Shown piece after piece: positions 52,901 to 60,645 of a stretch of 64,000 bases of DNA (positions are counted from its first letter, which is position 1; every line of letters begins with the position of its first letter). Made by a program: the position numbers and the translations under genes. The notes under the pieces are model-generated. The model did not search any database. It was not told the origin of the DNA and saw only the letters and a list, made by a program, of their open reading frames with translations. Source of the DNA: Plasmopara viticola (Eukaryota > Oomycota > Peronosporomycetes > Peronosporales > Peronosporaceae); NCBI GenBank assembly GCA_001695595.3, contig MBPM02000004.1:558001-622000 (forward strand). Reading direction: 5' to 3'.

Positions 52901-55565
52901 CGAGTGTGACGCTCTTTTGCACCACAAATATCACTTAGTGTACGCAGTGGGGACTCCCATACCGCTTTGTAGCGGCATGCAGCGGTGGAAAGTTGCAGAA
53001 GCATTACTGCACGTTGTTGCAGATCAATCTCGTGAATCTCGTGTTGCACACAAGCTTCGAGCTCCGCATGTTTCTTGTTTTGCACCGGATTACTCGACAC
53101 GTCTGGGAGCTTATAACGGGACCCGACTTAATTCTGTTGTAGAAAGCACGACAGCATTGCGCGGTGAGCTTAAAGTTGCGCTCATTCTCGAACTTATTGA
53201 GAACGCTCCATTTGAACTGATGTGGTTACAAACCCTTGGGTCTACCAAAGCACGTGATCTCCTTGTCCGAGCATTAACCGAGTCAAGTGTAAGTTTAGAA
53301 GAGGCACTTGGTGACCACATGTCAAAGCTTGCTCCTTATTCCGCTCAGTTGCTTGCGTTGCGTGGTTTGATAGCCTTTGGCGTACTGGAACACTGTTTGG
53401 AGAAACGTTATCGTGTAAACTTTGGCCTTCCGCATCCAGGCACGCGACCCAAAAAAATTGCGATACCCTATTGTGCTGCGGATGTGCCTTCGGAAAGATC
53501 CGAATTCAGTCATCCTGATGTTTGCATTGTGCTGACGCTGTTGGGATACTACCATCGAGGGTTGGAGAAGGAGGAAGTCATGAGTTCGTTTCAGATGCTG
53601 TTGCGGTTGGATATTTCAGAGCAGCAGCAAAGGTATGATGATTGGTTTCGGTCTGTTGAGTCTGGCTTAAGTGACGGTGATCGCAAGACTTTGAGTGATG
53701 TACGTCATATCAGTCTTGCTGACCTTCGACAATTCGAGACACTATACAGAACGTACAGGTTTTGCATGGAAGCAATTAATTTTTACCTTAACACGTGCGT
53801 GTTTCCAAATGATACTCAGCAATACCCACAACGTCTTTCACGAACAGCGTGGAATGTCGCAGCAAATAAAGATAATATTGGATTTTCGGGGACAAACGAT
53901 AACCATCGACTTCTTCCTCTTTCGGTAAAGCAGCGCGAGCCAGACGAGCCTTCGCTGCTTGGCACGAATGGAAAAATGATTGACAAGATCGTGCAAGTGA
54001 CTCACTGTTACGACGTCATTCGCCCCAGTTCGGAACGCAATTTAATACCATGGCAGTGCGTCCTTCTGTTCGCAATGGAAAAGAAAACACAAGCCCTGAT
54101 TGATACTGGAGCTTTACTAGCTGGTGTGGCAAATTATGACGCAGCGAAGTTTCTCCTTGGACAATCTGAGTTTGCCTTTGCTGGTGTGACATACTACGAT
54201 AATCGTGAAGAGAACAATTGCTGGATGATTGCAGAAAAGGCTCGACGTATCGAGGTACCATTAAAGAAGGCATCAATGCTGGAGAAGGAAACGTTTGTCA
54301 TTTTCGACGAAGCTCGCTCACGAGGTTCGGATATGAAGCTGTTTCCAGATGCTGTTGCTGTACTGACATTGGGTCCAAAGCTAACGAAGGACAAATTGAT
54401 GCAAGGTGCAGGGCGCATGCGGCAGCTTGGGTGCCACCAGAGTCTACGAATTGTAAGCTTTGACGAGGTGGCACAAAGTATTCTCGAAATTAGTGGCCGC
54501 GACGAAGTCTCGAGTATTTCCTCTGTCGATGTACTGAATTGGGTCATAGATAATACAAAAGCAGAGGCTGTACGCGGCTTGCTAGAGTGGGGAAGCAACG
54601 GACTTCACTTTCAGAAAAGTCGGCTTAACCGAGACAATGAGCTGGTTGACGAAAAATGGGATCTTGAGACGCTATACCAAGATAAAATTTGTGTCGATAA
54701 TATTGCTAAATTAATTCAGTCGAAGGCTCTGTTTACTTTTAACGACTTGACTGATGATCTGGTTGGCAAAATTTGTGAACGAGGGCTCCTGTACGGATTG
54801 GATGACGAAGTGTGCGTTGCCTCTCACACTGATGAATGCGAGCGAGAGTTGCAGCTTGAAGAAGAAGTGCAGCAAGTGCGGGAGCTTGAAATAGTTAAGT
54901 GTTCTCCTGCCAGAGAGACGCAGTGGATGTACAGTCGAATTCTTGGTGCTCAATCAGTTGATGATCTTAGTGGAGTTGTGAATGTGTTAACGATGACTCA
55001 ATTTTTACTCCAATCAATTACTCCAAAAGAAATGGCAGCTTTACCGTGGACTGAAGCGCACATTTTTGGAACTTCAAATTTCTTTGCAACTATCCAAACG
55101 CAAAGATTCGCTCACCTGAATGAGTTTTTGCGAGTGATTGATGTCGTGCTAGTGTTTGACAATGGCGACGTGTTGCTGGTATCGGAATGTGAAGCTGACC
55201 ATATCTTAGAATTGCTTTGGTCAACGCGACCAACCACATGCAACTTTCGTTTCGTAAATCTTGCTTTTGCTTACAATAGTCTTAAGCAGATCGGCGTCCT
55301 GACCACGTTTCAGAACACCCACTTGACACTTGGTTCGAATTTGGATCGACATCTGCCACTGCTGTCGGTGATTGCGTGCCAGATTTTCAATGGCGAGCCA
55401 ATGTTGACTCTAGAGCCCACATGCCGCACTTTTCTAGGTCCTTTAAGGCAGAGAGAGGCCACACTGAGTAACTTTGTCAAGTCGCGAGGCAACAGCCACA
55501 AGTGGACAAGGTCATTTCTGCACGAATTGTGCTGTCGCTTGGACCTGAAAGATTGCAAATATTGA
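46965..55565 (+). CDS. Giant DUF3638/DUF3645-type protein with helicase-like motifs, copy C
   Basis: Single-exon frame of 2866 aa. The frame extends 20 codons further upstream to a TTG, but those residues have no counterpart in copies A and B, so the first ATG (46965, MNDSERCNAVF) is chosen. GRGKT is at 1852-1856, DECD at 1979-1982 and QGAGRMRQ at 2480-2487. GFSGTND and FDEARSRGSD are also kept. A coiled-coil-like stretch lies near residues 600-690. Its middle is the most divergent of the three copies, while the 3' end (from about 54600) nearly equals copy B. A 140-bp run at 52263-52402 is identical to copy A 10153-10292. No stop or frameshift in 8.6 kb argues for selection. Function unknown. 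Nucleotide-dependent activity is inferred from motifs. Confidence 0.93.
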   Translation: MNDSERCNAVFHFKHKVPSDRQEARACRALVEMFAAFVASLEAVKMPRHKCGRLDPLADDRVVPASVFAAHEVEVLQKVSQRLTDVNRKHKRGDVWYDPWLPMYGCVIQRSKKNAMEVTLEVVFADGWERKLHFLPSGVCVHSAVPSIRSVHAPQCCVDLDAELEAEFSSCFESMLGKAQCSKGSERSAAAKTLGHQKTPQFIAALVKRTVVSLMGQSPHIGDVTMVPQGGTTDVGLHTGGRARDTCWALVQEVIARNLCCGQGLFKKAMVAIKFKLLYREVENFKTLLDGETVNIRDKCANVDDMFSMLQVIILDAVELLESKYEVSGLHEQCAALHLQIDAFANKLNLQTAARYVLPNDTILKQLELLKCDLEIVSPKRIRDLDGCETTEERHQRAWTNLEGCYHVNGASCNLEKLLLWIGSVECPKAHKSFLILRTVEAFMFKEALRLSGNSSLVDRPLNFESMQALVTQYQNTARQCCQSSRMMSVLNVEQRSHEMLVAWIAFCLVHQKCVIEEPLCAEYKIALHWIDLKVAVVRERAAILALQCVAKYIRIWNEKAREGSLFHLTKQVPTFELGKRYGLNSPFMVSVYNRQLNDWDAYVRQKWNVIIEKKSEAAQLRADIHQQNRNLLEKQQLLAQEEERLVLQYSVTIYEYYRDRHSALKSRLKNEIIQINYSIAQNQSSLQSALAVPPYLARPLPPAKIDAIQIIFMLIMPRNIEIMGSLCLTAQRALAPTGPTREMRNLPALSPTTWQHFYATYSPSQAVITTSKVFTASLGPFSFPSSWGPSSVDELYSLDQYTSECVWNPNLVGTALTWTDSIGRKIDPFAASEASVISSFTETLPANLCQYQWMNAWPGDGETRGNMVYANFHQQPGSFEKAAFIALGSIRAFPNQQYRKLLWALLDDVLPWSNACVETIVRQSMYQVGLLTDEESPQLLWKTDMLSDDSGLGTFCTTLGFIADKLDQTPRNFKNLPLLSELAGFALQYSNSARHYVKMFSAMARRWAENTRLEYKKECCPRRIAEIRQKECVLYGFAVLAFTLGSWDDEATQEVCELIVLFRTSFRCASITLSSSEEMLRTESKIFDLMSSRIAELVAYVENNGMNTVLTGLVRLVSATSPKRLDWKRFSNISADSEQFGSCFEAIDRSTDDHYSINLFNGVVLTNGYAPGGLPVDIREHDQFQVLFGPSNFEVFSMNGLFRTEREYCDRLYDFALEDDGELFVQELKLDSSTKIACTLQLCSVQWKEAMSFVLPARLQDLYSHWYWVEQNCVLFRPKQAKRREVFFIATFDKGGFLRCYQVPFSDRKYPYEDLLSLRDGYDYFAEKDETLLRVFEVLTKFETSSFFHPLRSSQGVLKIRLPRFKLDFYLNKTLQFESVEHKGYVLATTQQLDDFLPRFSRYLLLELQDKSDTSRSELRMLVPVGSVQESCDGTVDILLPTEADNRVEVHYYDIHRRLKTFETVTIGARLQLAAICTRAGSSVPSRRLQMTGAEAALQMLRACRSSRPYSNVEKETIVTIYNLSYREPAVKILAVTLLREANSLAFLFGQTQELNTAMASIDEKTEYGDMCLQHVQRNPLRTQFRSKEEEFVLGHVQHLKVPILGTEVVSCDPIPVTKSYVKSIEMKLKRFLCIDDRASKIIPPLPLNTYVANVMSKGMLDELQISWKTYHLQTEPKLGASPSVLFVAFTKLLGDVSAQCNKMKNYLHDSYFKMTSSERDQLLILGNFLPQLTVIDLVQSAFDEETLRTLAPKLSEKAREQFKIGVLRYMELCVLEDKLQRLVWKTKHSGELSDAQLVDELMNDRQWQSKKYPFWLAFEVEGRLQIRHEQYVVAQHLIDQPGTSCQLNMGRGKTRVILPMLFLYFTQSVRQKVVRANFLSPLLSEALQYMHRYLSASSAHLNVSEQPFHRQIDLNARRLEIMRDSLHGMKLNGGIQIVAPEHRMSLELKRLELEDEGFLADTLDEILNNDQYVDVLDECDALLHHKYHLVYAVGTPIPLCSGMQRWKVAEALLHVVADQSRESRVAHKLRAPHVSCFAPDYSTRLGAYNGTRLNSVVESTTALRGELKVALILELIENAPFELMWLQTLGSTKARDLLVRALTESSVSLEEALGDHMSKLAPYSAQLLALRGLIAFGVLEHCLEKRYRVNFGLPHPGTRPKKIAIPYCAADVPSERSEFSHPDVCIVLTLLGYYHRGLEKEEVMSSFQMLLRLDISEQQQRYDDWFRSVESGLSDGDRKTLSDVRHISLADLRQFETLYRTYRFCMEAINFYLNTCVFPNDTQQYPQRLSRTAWNVAANKDNIGFSGTNDNHRLLPLSVKQREPDEPSLLGTNGKMIDKIVQVTHCYDVIRPSSERNLIPWQCVLLFAMEKKTQALIDTGALLAGVANYDAAKFLLGQSEFAFAGVTYYDNREENNCWMIAEKARRIEVPLKKASMLEKETFVIFDEARSRGSDMKLFPDAVAVLTLGPKLTKDKLMQGAGRMRQLGCHQSLRIVSFDEVAQSILEISGRDEVSSISSVDVLNWVIDNTKAEAVRGLLEWGSNGLHFQKSRLNRDNELVDEKWDLETLYQDKICVDNIAKLIQSKALFTFNDLTDDLVGKICERGLLYGLDDEVCVASHTDECERELQLEEEVQQVRELEIVKCSPARETQWMYSRILGAQSVDDLSGVVNVLTMTQFLLQSITPKEMAALPWTEAHIFGTSNFFATIQTQRFAHLNEFLRVIDVVLVFDNGDVLLVSECEADHILELLWSTRPTTCNFRFVNLAFAYNSLKQIGVLTTFQNTHLTLGSNLDRHLPLLSVIACQIFNGEPMLTLEPTCRTFLGPLRQREATLSNFVKSRGNSHKWTRSFLHELCCRLDLKDCKY

Positions 55566-55762
55566 GGTCAAAAATCATTAATGCGTTATTCGAGGTTGAA
55601 TTAAAGTTTAGGCCCAAAATTGTAGTAAACAATTTTTGCTTGTTAACTCTAAGAATGACTGCTGATCGTTACATTTAAGTTTGTCAGCGCAAAAGTCGTT
55701 ATGGATGTCGAGTAATTAAACACTAAAGTTTCGACTTCATGCATAGAAAACGAATTATCACT
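55566..55762. other. 3' flank of copy C
   Basis: Non-coding. It shares AATTTTTGCTTGTTA and nearby AATGACT-CTG-TCGT with the 3' flank of copy B, so it belongs to the duplicated unit. Confidence 0.5.
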
Positions 55763-55829
55763 AGACAGACCTCTTACAGGGGTCTTTATAAGCACCCAAT
55801 TTATAAAGATCCCTGTAATAGGTCTGTCT
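55763..55829. repeat. Hairpin 3 (29-bp stem)
   Basis: The arm beginning AGACAGACCTCTTACAGG pairs with the arm ending CCTGTAATAGGTCTGTCT. There are two mismatches in 29 bp and a loop of about 9 nt containing GCACCCAA. Located 198 bp after the stop codon of copy C. Confidence 0.75.
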
Positions 55830-55830
55830 G

Positions 55831-55855
55831 ATTGGGTGCCCAATAAGCACCCAAT
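55831..55855. repeat. Hairpin 4 (9-bp stem)
   Basis: ATTGGGTGC, seven bases, then GCACCCAAT. Its arm also matches the loop of hairpin 3 (GCACCCAAT at 55792-55800), so alternative pairings between the two hairpins are possible. Confidence 0.65.
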
Positions 55856-55944
55856 TGACTATGCACCAAGATTATATGCTGACGAGTTGTGGACGTTGAT
55901 TCGCGCTACAAAAGATAGCATGCACCATTGCTTTAGTCACGTTA

Positions 55945-55990
55945 AAGGCAAGGAGCTAAGAACGTTGAAGGCAAGGAGCTAAGAACGTTG
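55945..55990 (+). repeat. 23-bp tandem duplication
   Basis: AAGGCAAGGAGCTAAGAACG plus TTG, two exact adjacent copies (55945-55967 and 55968-55990). Non-coding; a likely replication-slippage product. Confidence 0.85.
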
Positions 55991-56184
55991 AAACTGATTT
56001 GTGCTCGGATTTGATCGATGTCGTACCAGCGAGTACCACTAATCGGACAGGAACTAAACCACAGCGACTCGAAAAATGTGATGCCTACTCCATTCAGACA
56101 CTAAAAACTTTTGACAGAGAAACACGTGTTTTAAATCGATCAACCTTTATAATCAAAAAAACTATCTGCGTCTTGTTTCTAAGC

Positions 56185-57003
56185 AGCTTTGGCCCCCAAT
56201 GTCAGTGTAGCTTTGTACCCAAATTCCATGAGCGAGACACGCCAACATTTTTTCTCAAGCATCGATGTCTTCTCTAACGGTACCTCAATACGTCGAGCCT
56301 TTTCTGTCAATATACATCAATTGATCTTGTTGCGATAAGCATTGTATGGTTACCAGCAAAGCTAAACTTCGCTGCGTCATGATTTGCACACCAGCTAGTA
56401 AAGCTCAATGTCAACTAGGGCTTGCACCCTCTTTTCAACTGCGAATCAAAGCACACACTGCCATAAAATCAAGCTTTGTTTCGAATTTAAACGAATGACG
56501 TCGTGTCAATGAATCACTTTCAGGGTCTCTCAACATTTGCGAAGCATATCTAGATTGCGCTGCCGCAATGAAAAGGCACGAAGTCGGGCTTTTTTGTATT
56601 TCCCCGAGAATTCAATATTATCTTCATTTGTCGCGACATTTAACACTGTTCGTGGCAGACGTTTGGGTTATGCTGAGAAATCTTTGAAAACACACACTTG
56701 TTGATTTTTTTATTGCTTCAATGCAAAAAAATTACGTTCGGTAAGGCGTCTCAATTTGTCGATTATGGCCGTGCGATTGCAGTCGCTTAGGCTGAACTTG
56801 ATAGATCGAAGATAATAATCGTACCGTTGCTATTGCTCTGAAGTATCCAACCGCAGCAGCATGTGTGTGCCCCGCACTTTCTCGTTCTTCTTCCCTTGAT
56901 GGTTTTGTCCTAGCAGCGTCAGCACAATGCAAACGTCCGGTGATCAAATTCGGATCTTTTCGAAGGCACGTCCACAGTACAAAAGGTGTCACAATCTTTT
57001 TCA
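56185..57003 (-). pseudogene. Decayed fragment of the giant gene (fragment E)
   Basis: Minus-strand similarity to copy A positions about 11340-12265 (residues about 2165-2470). Anchors on the plus strand are GGTACCTC-ATACGTCGAGCCTTTTCTG, CACACCAGCTAGTAAAGCTC, CGAATGACGTCGT, CCCCGA-AATTCAATATTATCTTCATTTG and GGATCTTT-CGAAGGCAC. Indels and stops occur throughout. It points tail-to-tail at copy C, mirroring fragment D beside copy B. It shares at least two apparent derived bases with D (CATGACGCAG and GACGTATTG). Confidence 0.8.
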
Positions 57004-58671
57004 CGATGTAGTGAACCGATACGTGAATTTGCGTCGCACCATCGACATTCCCAAGACGATGTACGCCATTTATGTGAGACTTAACACGATCCTCAGGACC
57101 CTAGGCCTAAATCTCAAGGCACCCGGACTTTATTTAAAGCATTATTTCGTTGTCTCCACGCTCGACCTTGCTGGTCTGGCGAGTAGGTGTGACTTCGGGG
57201 CAGCTAGTACTGATTATAACATCAGCGTACTGGCCTTGCCAAAATTCAAATAACTATCTATTATCTTTTGTGACGAATAAGATTTTGTCTGCACTATCGC
57301 TAATGCCAAGAGGCAAGATCGGGTAGAAATCTGTATTGTAAGCGACAAAGAGATACTTGCGATGGTATGCGCTCTTGCGAAATTTGGCTGCTATGCTTTG
57401 TGATCTTTGCAGATTAAGATTTGTTGGGCATTGCAACACAGTCGCCTCAGCTCTCCTTTTATGTGAAGTATAACTTTGAGGCAATGTATAGCCGGGAAAG
57501 CACAAAGATCTGGCTGGTGCGTTATTGCGCCGAGCTAGCTCATATCACAGCCGTGACTTCGTTTGAAGCAGATCAAAATGTATTGCGCACGCTTAAAGTG
57601 GTATGTGCGTAGCTCTGTTATACGGTCCAAGATGCGATGAGTCAAAAGCCAGGACAAGAAACTGCAGACGCCGTCAAGTAAAAAGGATACATCGACTTTT
57701 GGTACTTGACGGACTGCTACATTACAGCACCCCTTTTACGTATAATATGGATACCGTATTTTCGGCTCAGAAGCCTTAGGCTTTACTCATTATTGGCGGC
57801 ACAATTGTATGCACACCCAAAACATATCAACGGGGTAAGGGTAAGCTCTTGTTGAACGCGACCGCTTATCGGTGCAAATTTAATGCTGGCAATAATCTGG
57901 TACAAGCTTTGTGCTCAACGACTTACAGGCAATTAGGATATATGCTGACCGGATGAGCAATATGCTTTACTGACGAGCCCAATCGACCGCAAAGAAGCAC
58001 CCGCGGTATCTCTTCATCGTGTCTTACAAATATAGACTTTTAAGGTCAATCGTCGTGGGCCGAAATTCCTTCTTCTAAGGACACATTCAGAAGTGTGTCT
58101 TAAGATGCTTAGTACCAGATTGGACTTGCTCATGAAAAATTGGTGGACGTACTTAGGAAGAATTTCGCGACGACGAAGACATACCGCGCGATGTATGCTT
58201 CTATTCGCCAAGACGTTGTAGCAACATAGACCTTACTCGTTGAACTCGCATTTAATGATGCCATTTATACCACACACTGTCTTATATATCTGTAGATTAG
58301 TCAACCTCGCGTTCTACTAATTTTAAAACATGGTGGTCATAGGCTTGATGAGAACAATTACTTCACAATGCGCAAGCAAGCCGAAAACTTTGTGTCAGAT
58401 TTTGCTCAATTAAACGGAAGCCCCCGTGAGTCGAAACGACTTGTTGTCTTCGGAAACATTAAAATGGCTTATGGTCTTAAGAAACAGTTTGCTTACAGCT
58501 GAGGTTTTACATGCAAAATTTGATATTCGTAGATGCAAAAAGTCTACCTACAAATCAGCTACTTCTGTTTCTACATATTAACCCATTAGACGACTTAAAC
58601 ATATATAAGCGGAATATGCTTAATTGATACGCATGGATACACATTGTGTTCGATGTGAGTTTGTTCTAATG
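57004..58671. other. Gene-poor stretch
   Basis: About 1.7 kb without a recognisable gene. An open frame runs 57018-57253 as a continuation of a chance frame and has no domain. A short inverted repeat CGTCAAGTA / TACTTGACG brackets about 22 bp near 57675-57712. Confidence 0.4.
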
Positions 58672-58997
58672 TAATGTAATGTATTACGTTATCGCGTTGC
58701 CAAGTTATGCACGTGCGAGGCTCAGTCTGGCTAGTCCACGGCATAAAGTGGTGTCCGCATACGTCGGGTCTCGTTCGGCGGGCAGTGCATCCAGCACCGA
58801 GGTCGTGAGGGTCTTCCATTATTTTGTTTATTTCTGACTTGGTAAGAACCCAGGTGGCGCCCTGGTGCTGGAGACCGTCGCGTCGAGGGTGAGACTCGTT
58901 AGAGACCTGCAGATGCCCGAGAGCACCTGCCCGAAGCGCGCGAGCGTTTAGCCCCCGCGCTTGGAAGGAGGGCGTCACCCCGACCTTTTCCGAAGCT
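58672..58997 (-). repeat. Short interspersed repeat, copy 2 (about 326 bp)
   Basis: Same sequence and orientation as 36185-36515 with few differences. Imperfect flanking direct repeats (GAGTTTGTTCTAATG at 58657-58671, GAGTTTAATCTAGTG at 58998-59012) suggest an independent insertion. The minus-strand 3' end carries ATTACATTACATTA-type tail repeats. Confidence 0.75.
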
Positions 58998-59012
58998 GAG
59001 TTTAATCTAGTG

Positions 59013-59634
59013 ATTTACAATCAAAACTTAGCCAGCACATATTTATGGCCACAAAATATAACACACTCTGTATTGAAGGACACAAATCAATTGACCTTCT
59101 CGCGTAGCGGTGCTCCTACACGCTCGGAGCCTTAGAGCTGACCAGTCAAACTGCTGCATTTAGTATAAGCCTTGGCAAAGACAGTTGAGGTAGATAATTT
59201 GACACTTCATCAGTCGCGTCTGCCGAATCAAATGAAGAGCACTTAGCGTGAATGATGGTATTGGACATCATTTTTCTTCTTCATATCTAATTATGTGGGC
59301 AGGCGCAACAATTACATGATGTAAAATCTTGCGCGTCGTTGTCACCGAGTCCGACCTAGTGTCGTGTTGTTGACACCTTCACCAAAGAGTTCAAGGCCCC
59401 ATTGCTTTGACGCCACAGGCGCTTTTGATCACGATAATCAATATCTTTGGCAAAGTCACACTTTCTGCTGCGTGAAGCGTGTTGAGCTTATTTTGAGATC
59501 TAAAGCAATCCTTGAACGGGCAATGTTCAAAGAAGCATGGCGTTAAAGACCATAAACTTCACGTCGGTAATCCACTGTCAAATGTCTTCAGCCGAGCAAA
59601 ACTTTTTGTCTACTTGCACATCTTCCTTGCTGAA
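59013..59634. other. Spacer before the copia element
   Basis: No gene or repeat recognised. Frames are short and lack domains. Confidence 0.4.
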
Positions 59635-59639
59635 GCTAT
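59635..59639. repeat. Left target-site duplication of the copia element
   Basis: GCTAT, repeated at 63956-63960 immediately after the 3' LTR. Five base pairs is the expected size for Ty1/copia integration. Confidence 0.8.
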
Positions 59640-59784
59640 TGTTGGAAAATCGACGCCTCGACCAGCAACTACATATTGGTAAGTACCGGTATCTGCAATC
59701 AGTTGATGACTACTTAAGGGTAGCACTTATAAATATATTTACTTTTGCATTTTGCTAAGTAGTGCCCAAGTAACTTTTTCAATT
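59640..59784 (+). repeat. 5' LTR of the copia element
   Basis: 145 bp, starting TGTTGGAAAATC and ending TTTTTCAATT. The boundary is set by the target duplication. It contains TATAAATA at about 59728-59735, a candidate TATA-like element. Confidence 0.85.
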
Positions 59785-59796
59785 GGTTATGAGCCC
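59785..59796 (+). promoter_or_regulatory. Primer-binding site matching initiator Met-tRNA anticodon arm
   Basis: GGTTATGAGCCC directly follows the 5' LTR. It is complementary to GGGCUCAUAACC, the anticodon stem-loop of eukaryotic initiator Met-tRNA (CAU anticodon). Priming by a tRNA half-molecule cut in the anticodon arm is known for Drosophila copia and yeast Ty5. The gag ATG at 59789 lies inside this site. Confidence 0.7.
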
Positions 59797-60645
59797 AAGC
59801 CCCGCCTACTCTGCCTTCCCGCCCCCTGACTCTGCCTTCGCCACCATGGATGCGTCTACGCCAAGCCGAATTAACAAGCTCGACGGCACCAACTTCCACA
59901 ACTGGAAATTCAAGATGCAGATGGTGTTGGAGGAGAAAGATCTGTGGGACGTGGCAAGTGGCGAGATTAAGTTGGAGCAATGCGACACTTCGCTGGACCA
60001 AGGAAGCTATAAGAGGAAGTCATGCAATGCTCTTGCGATCATCTGTCTCGCGATGAAAGATTCGCAGCTGCCACTGGTTCGTTCTGCTACTGGCGCGCAT
60101 GATGCATGGTCAAGGCTTAAAGGACATTTCGAGAAGAAGAGCCTCGCCAATCGACTCTTCCTTCGTCAACGTTTCCTGACAGCAACAATGGATGAAGGTG
60201 ATGATGTGCTTCAGCACATTAACAAGTTAAAGATACTAGCGGAGCAGCTTGATGCGATCGGGGCTCCGGTTAGCGAGGACGACTTGGTTATCACGCTTCT
60301 GAGTAGTTTGAGTAAATCAAACCAATTTCTCATCACGGCACTAGAGTCCCGTGCTAATTCATTGACGTGGGAGCTCGTGACGTCTCGGGTATTACATGAA
60401 GACATGAAGCGCAAGGCTTAGGGTGGCGGCATAACCAAGGGCAAGCGTTCATGGCTAATGATAACAACAAGCGCAAAGGACGTCTTGTGCAGGCAAAGAC
60501 AAGTGGGTCTTGCCCTTACTGTGGGGAACAAGGTCATTGGATTGCCAAGTGTCCCGCGCGAATTCGTGATAATGCGGAGCGGCAAAGGCCACAGCGTGCG
60601 AATGTCGCACAAGTCGAAGATGTCTCTAGCGACTTTCTATTTTTC
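59789..60645 (+). pseudogene. copia gag with zinc knuckle, frameshifted
   Basis: The first frame (59789-60421, ATG inside the primer-binding site) carries the copia-type gag core LDGTNFHNWKFKMQ and DLWDVASGE, about 210 aa, then stops at 60419-60421. The nucleocapsid finger CPYCGEQGHWIAKC (CX2CX4HX4C) follows in another frame within 60451-60657. A frame change near 60422-60450 is therefore needed between capsid and nucleocapsid, and another after the finger. A TTG six bases upstream of the ATG is not needed as a start. Confidence 0.8.
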
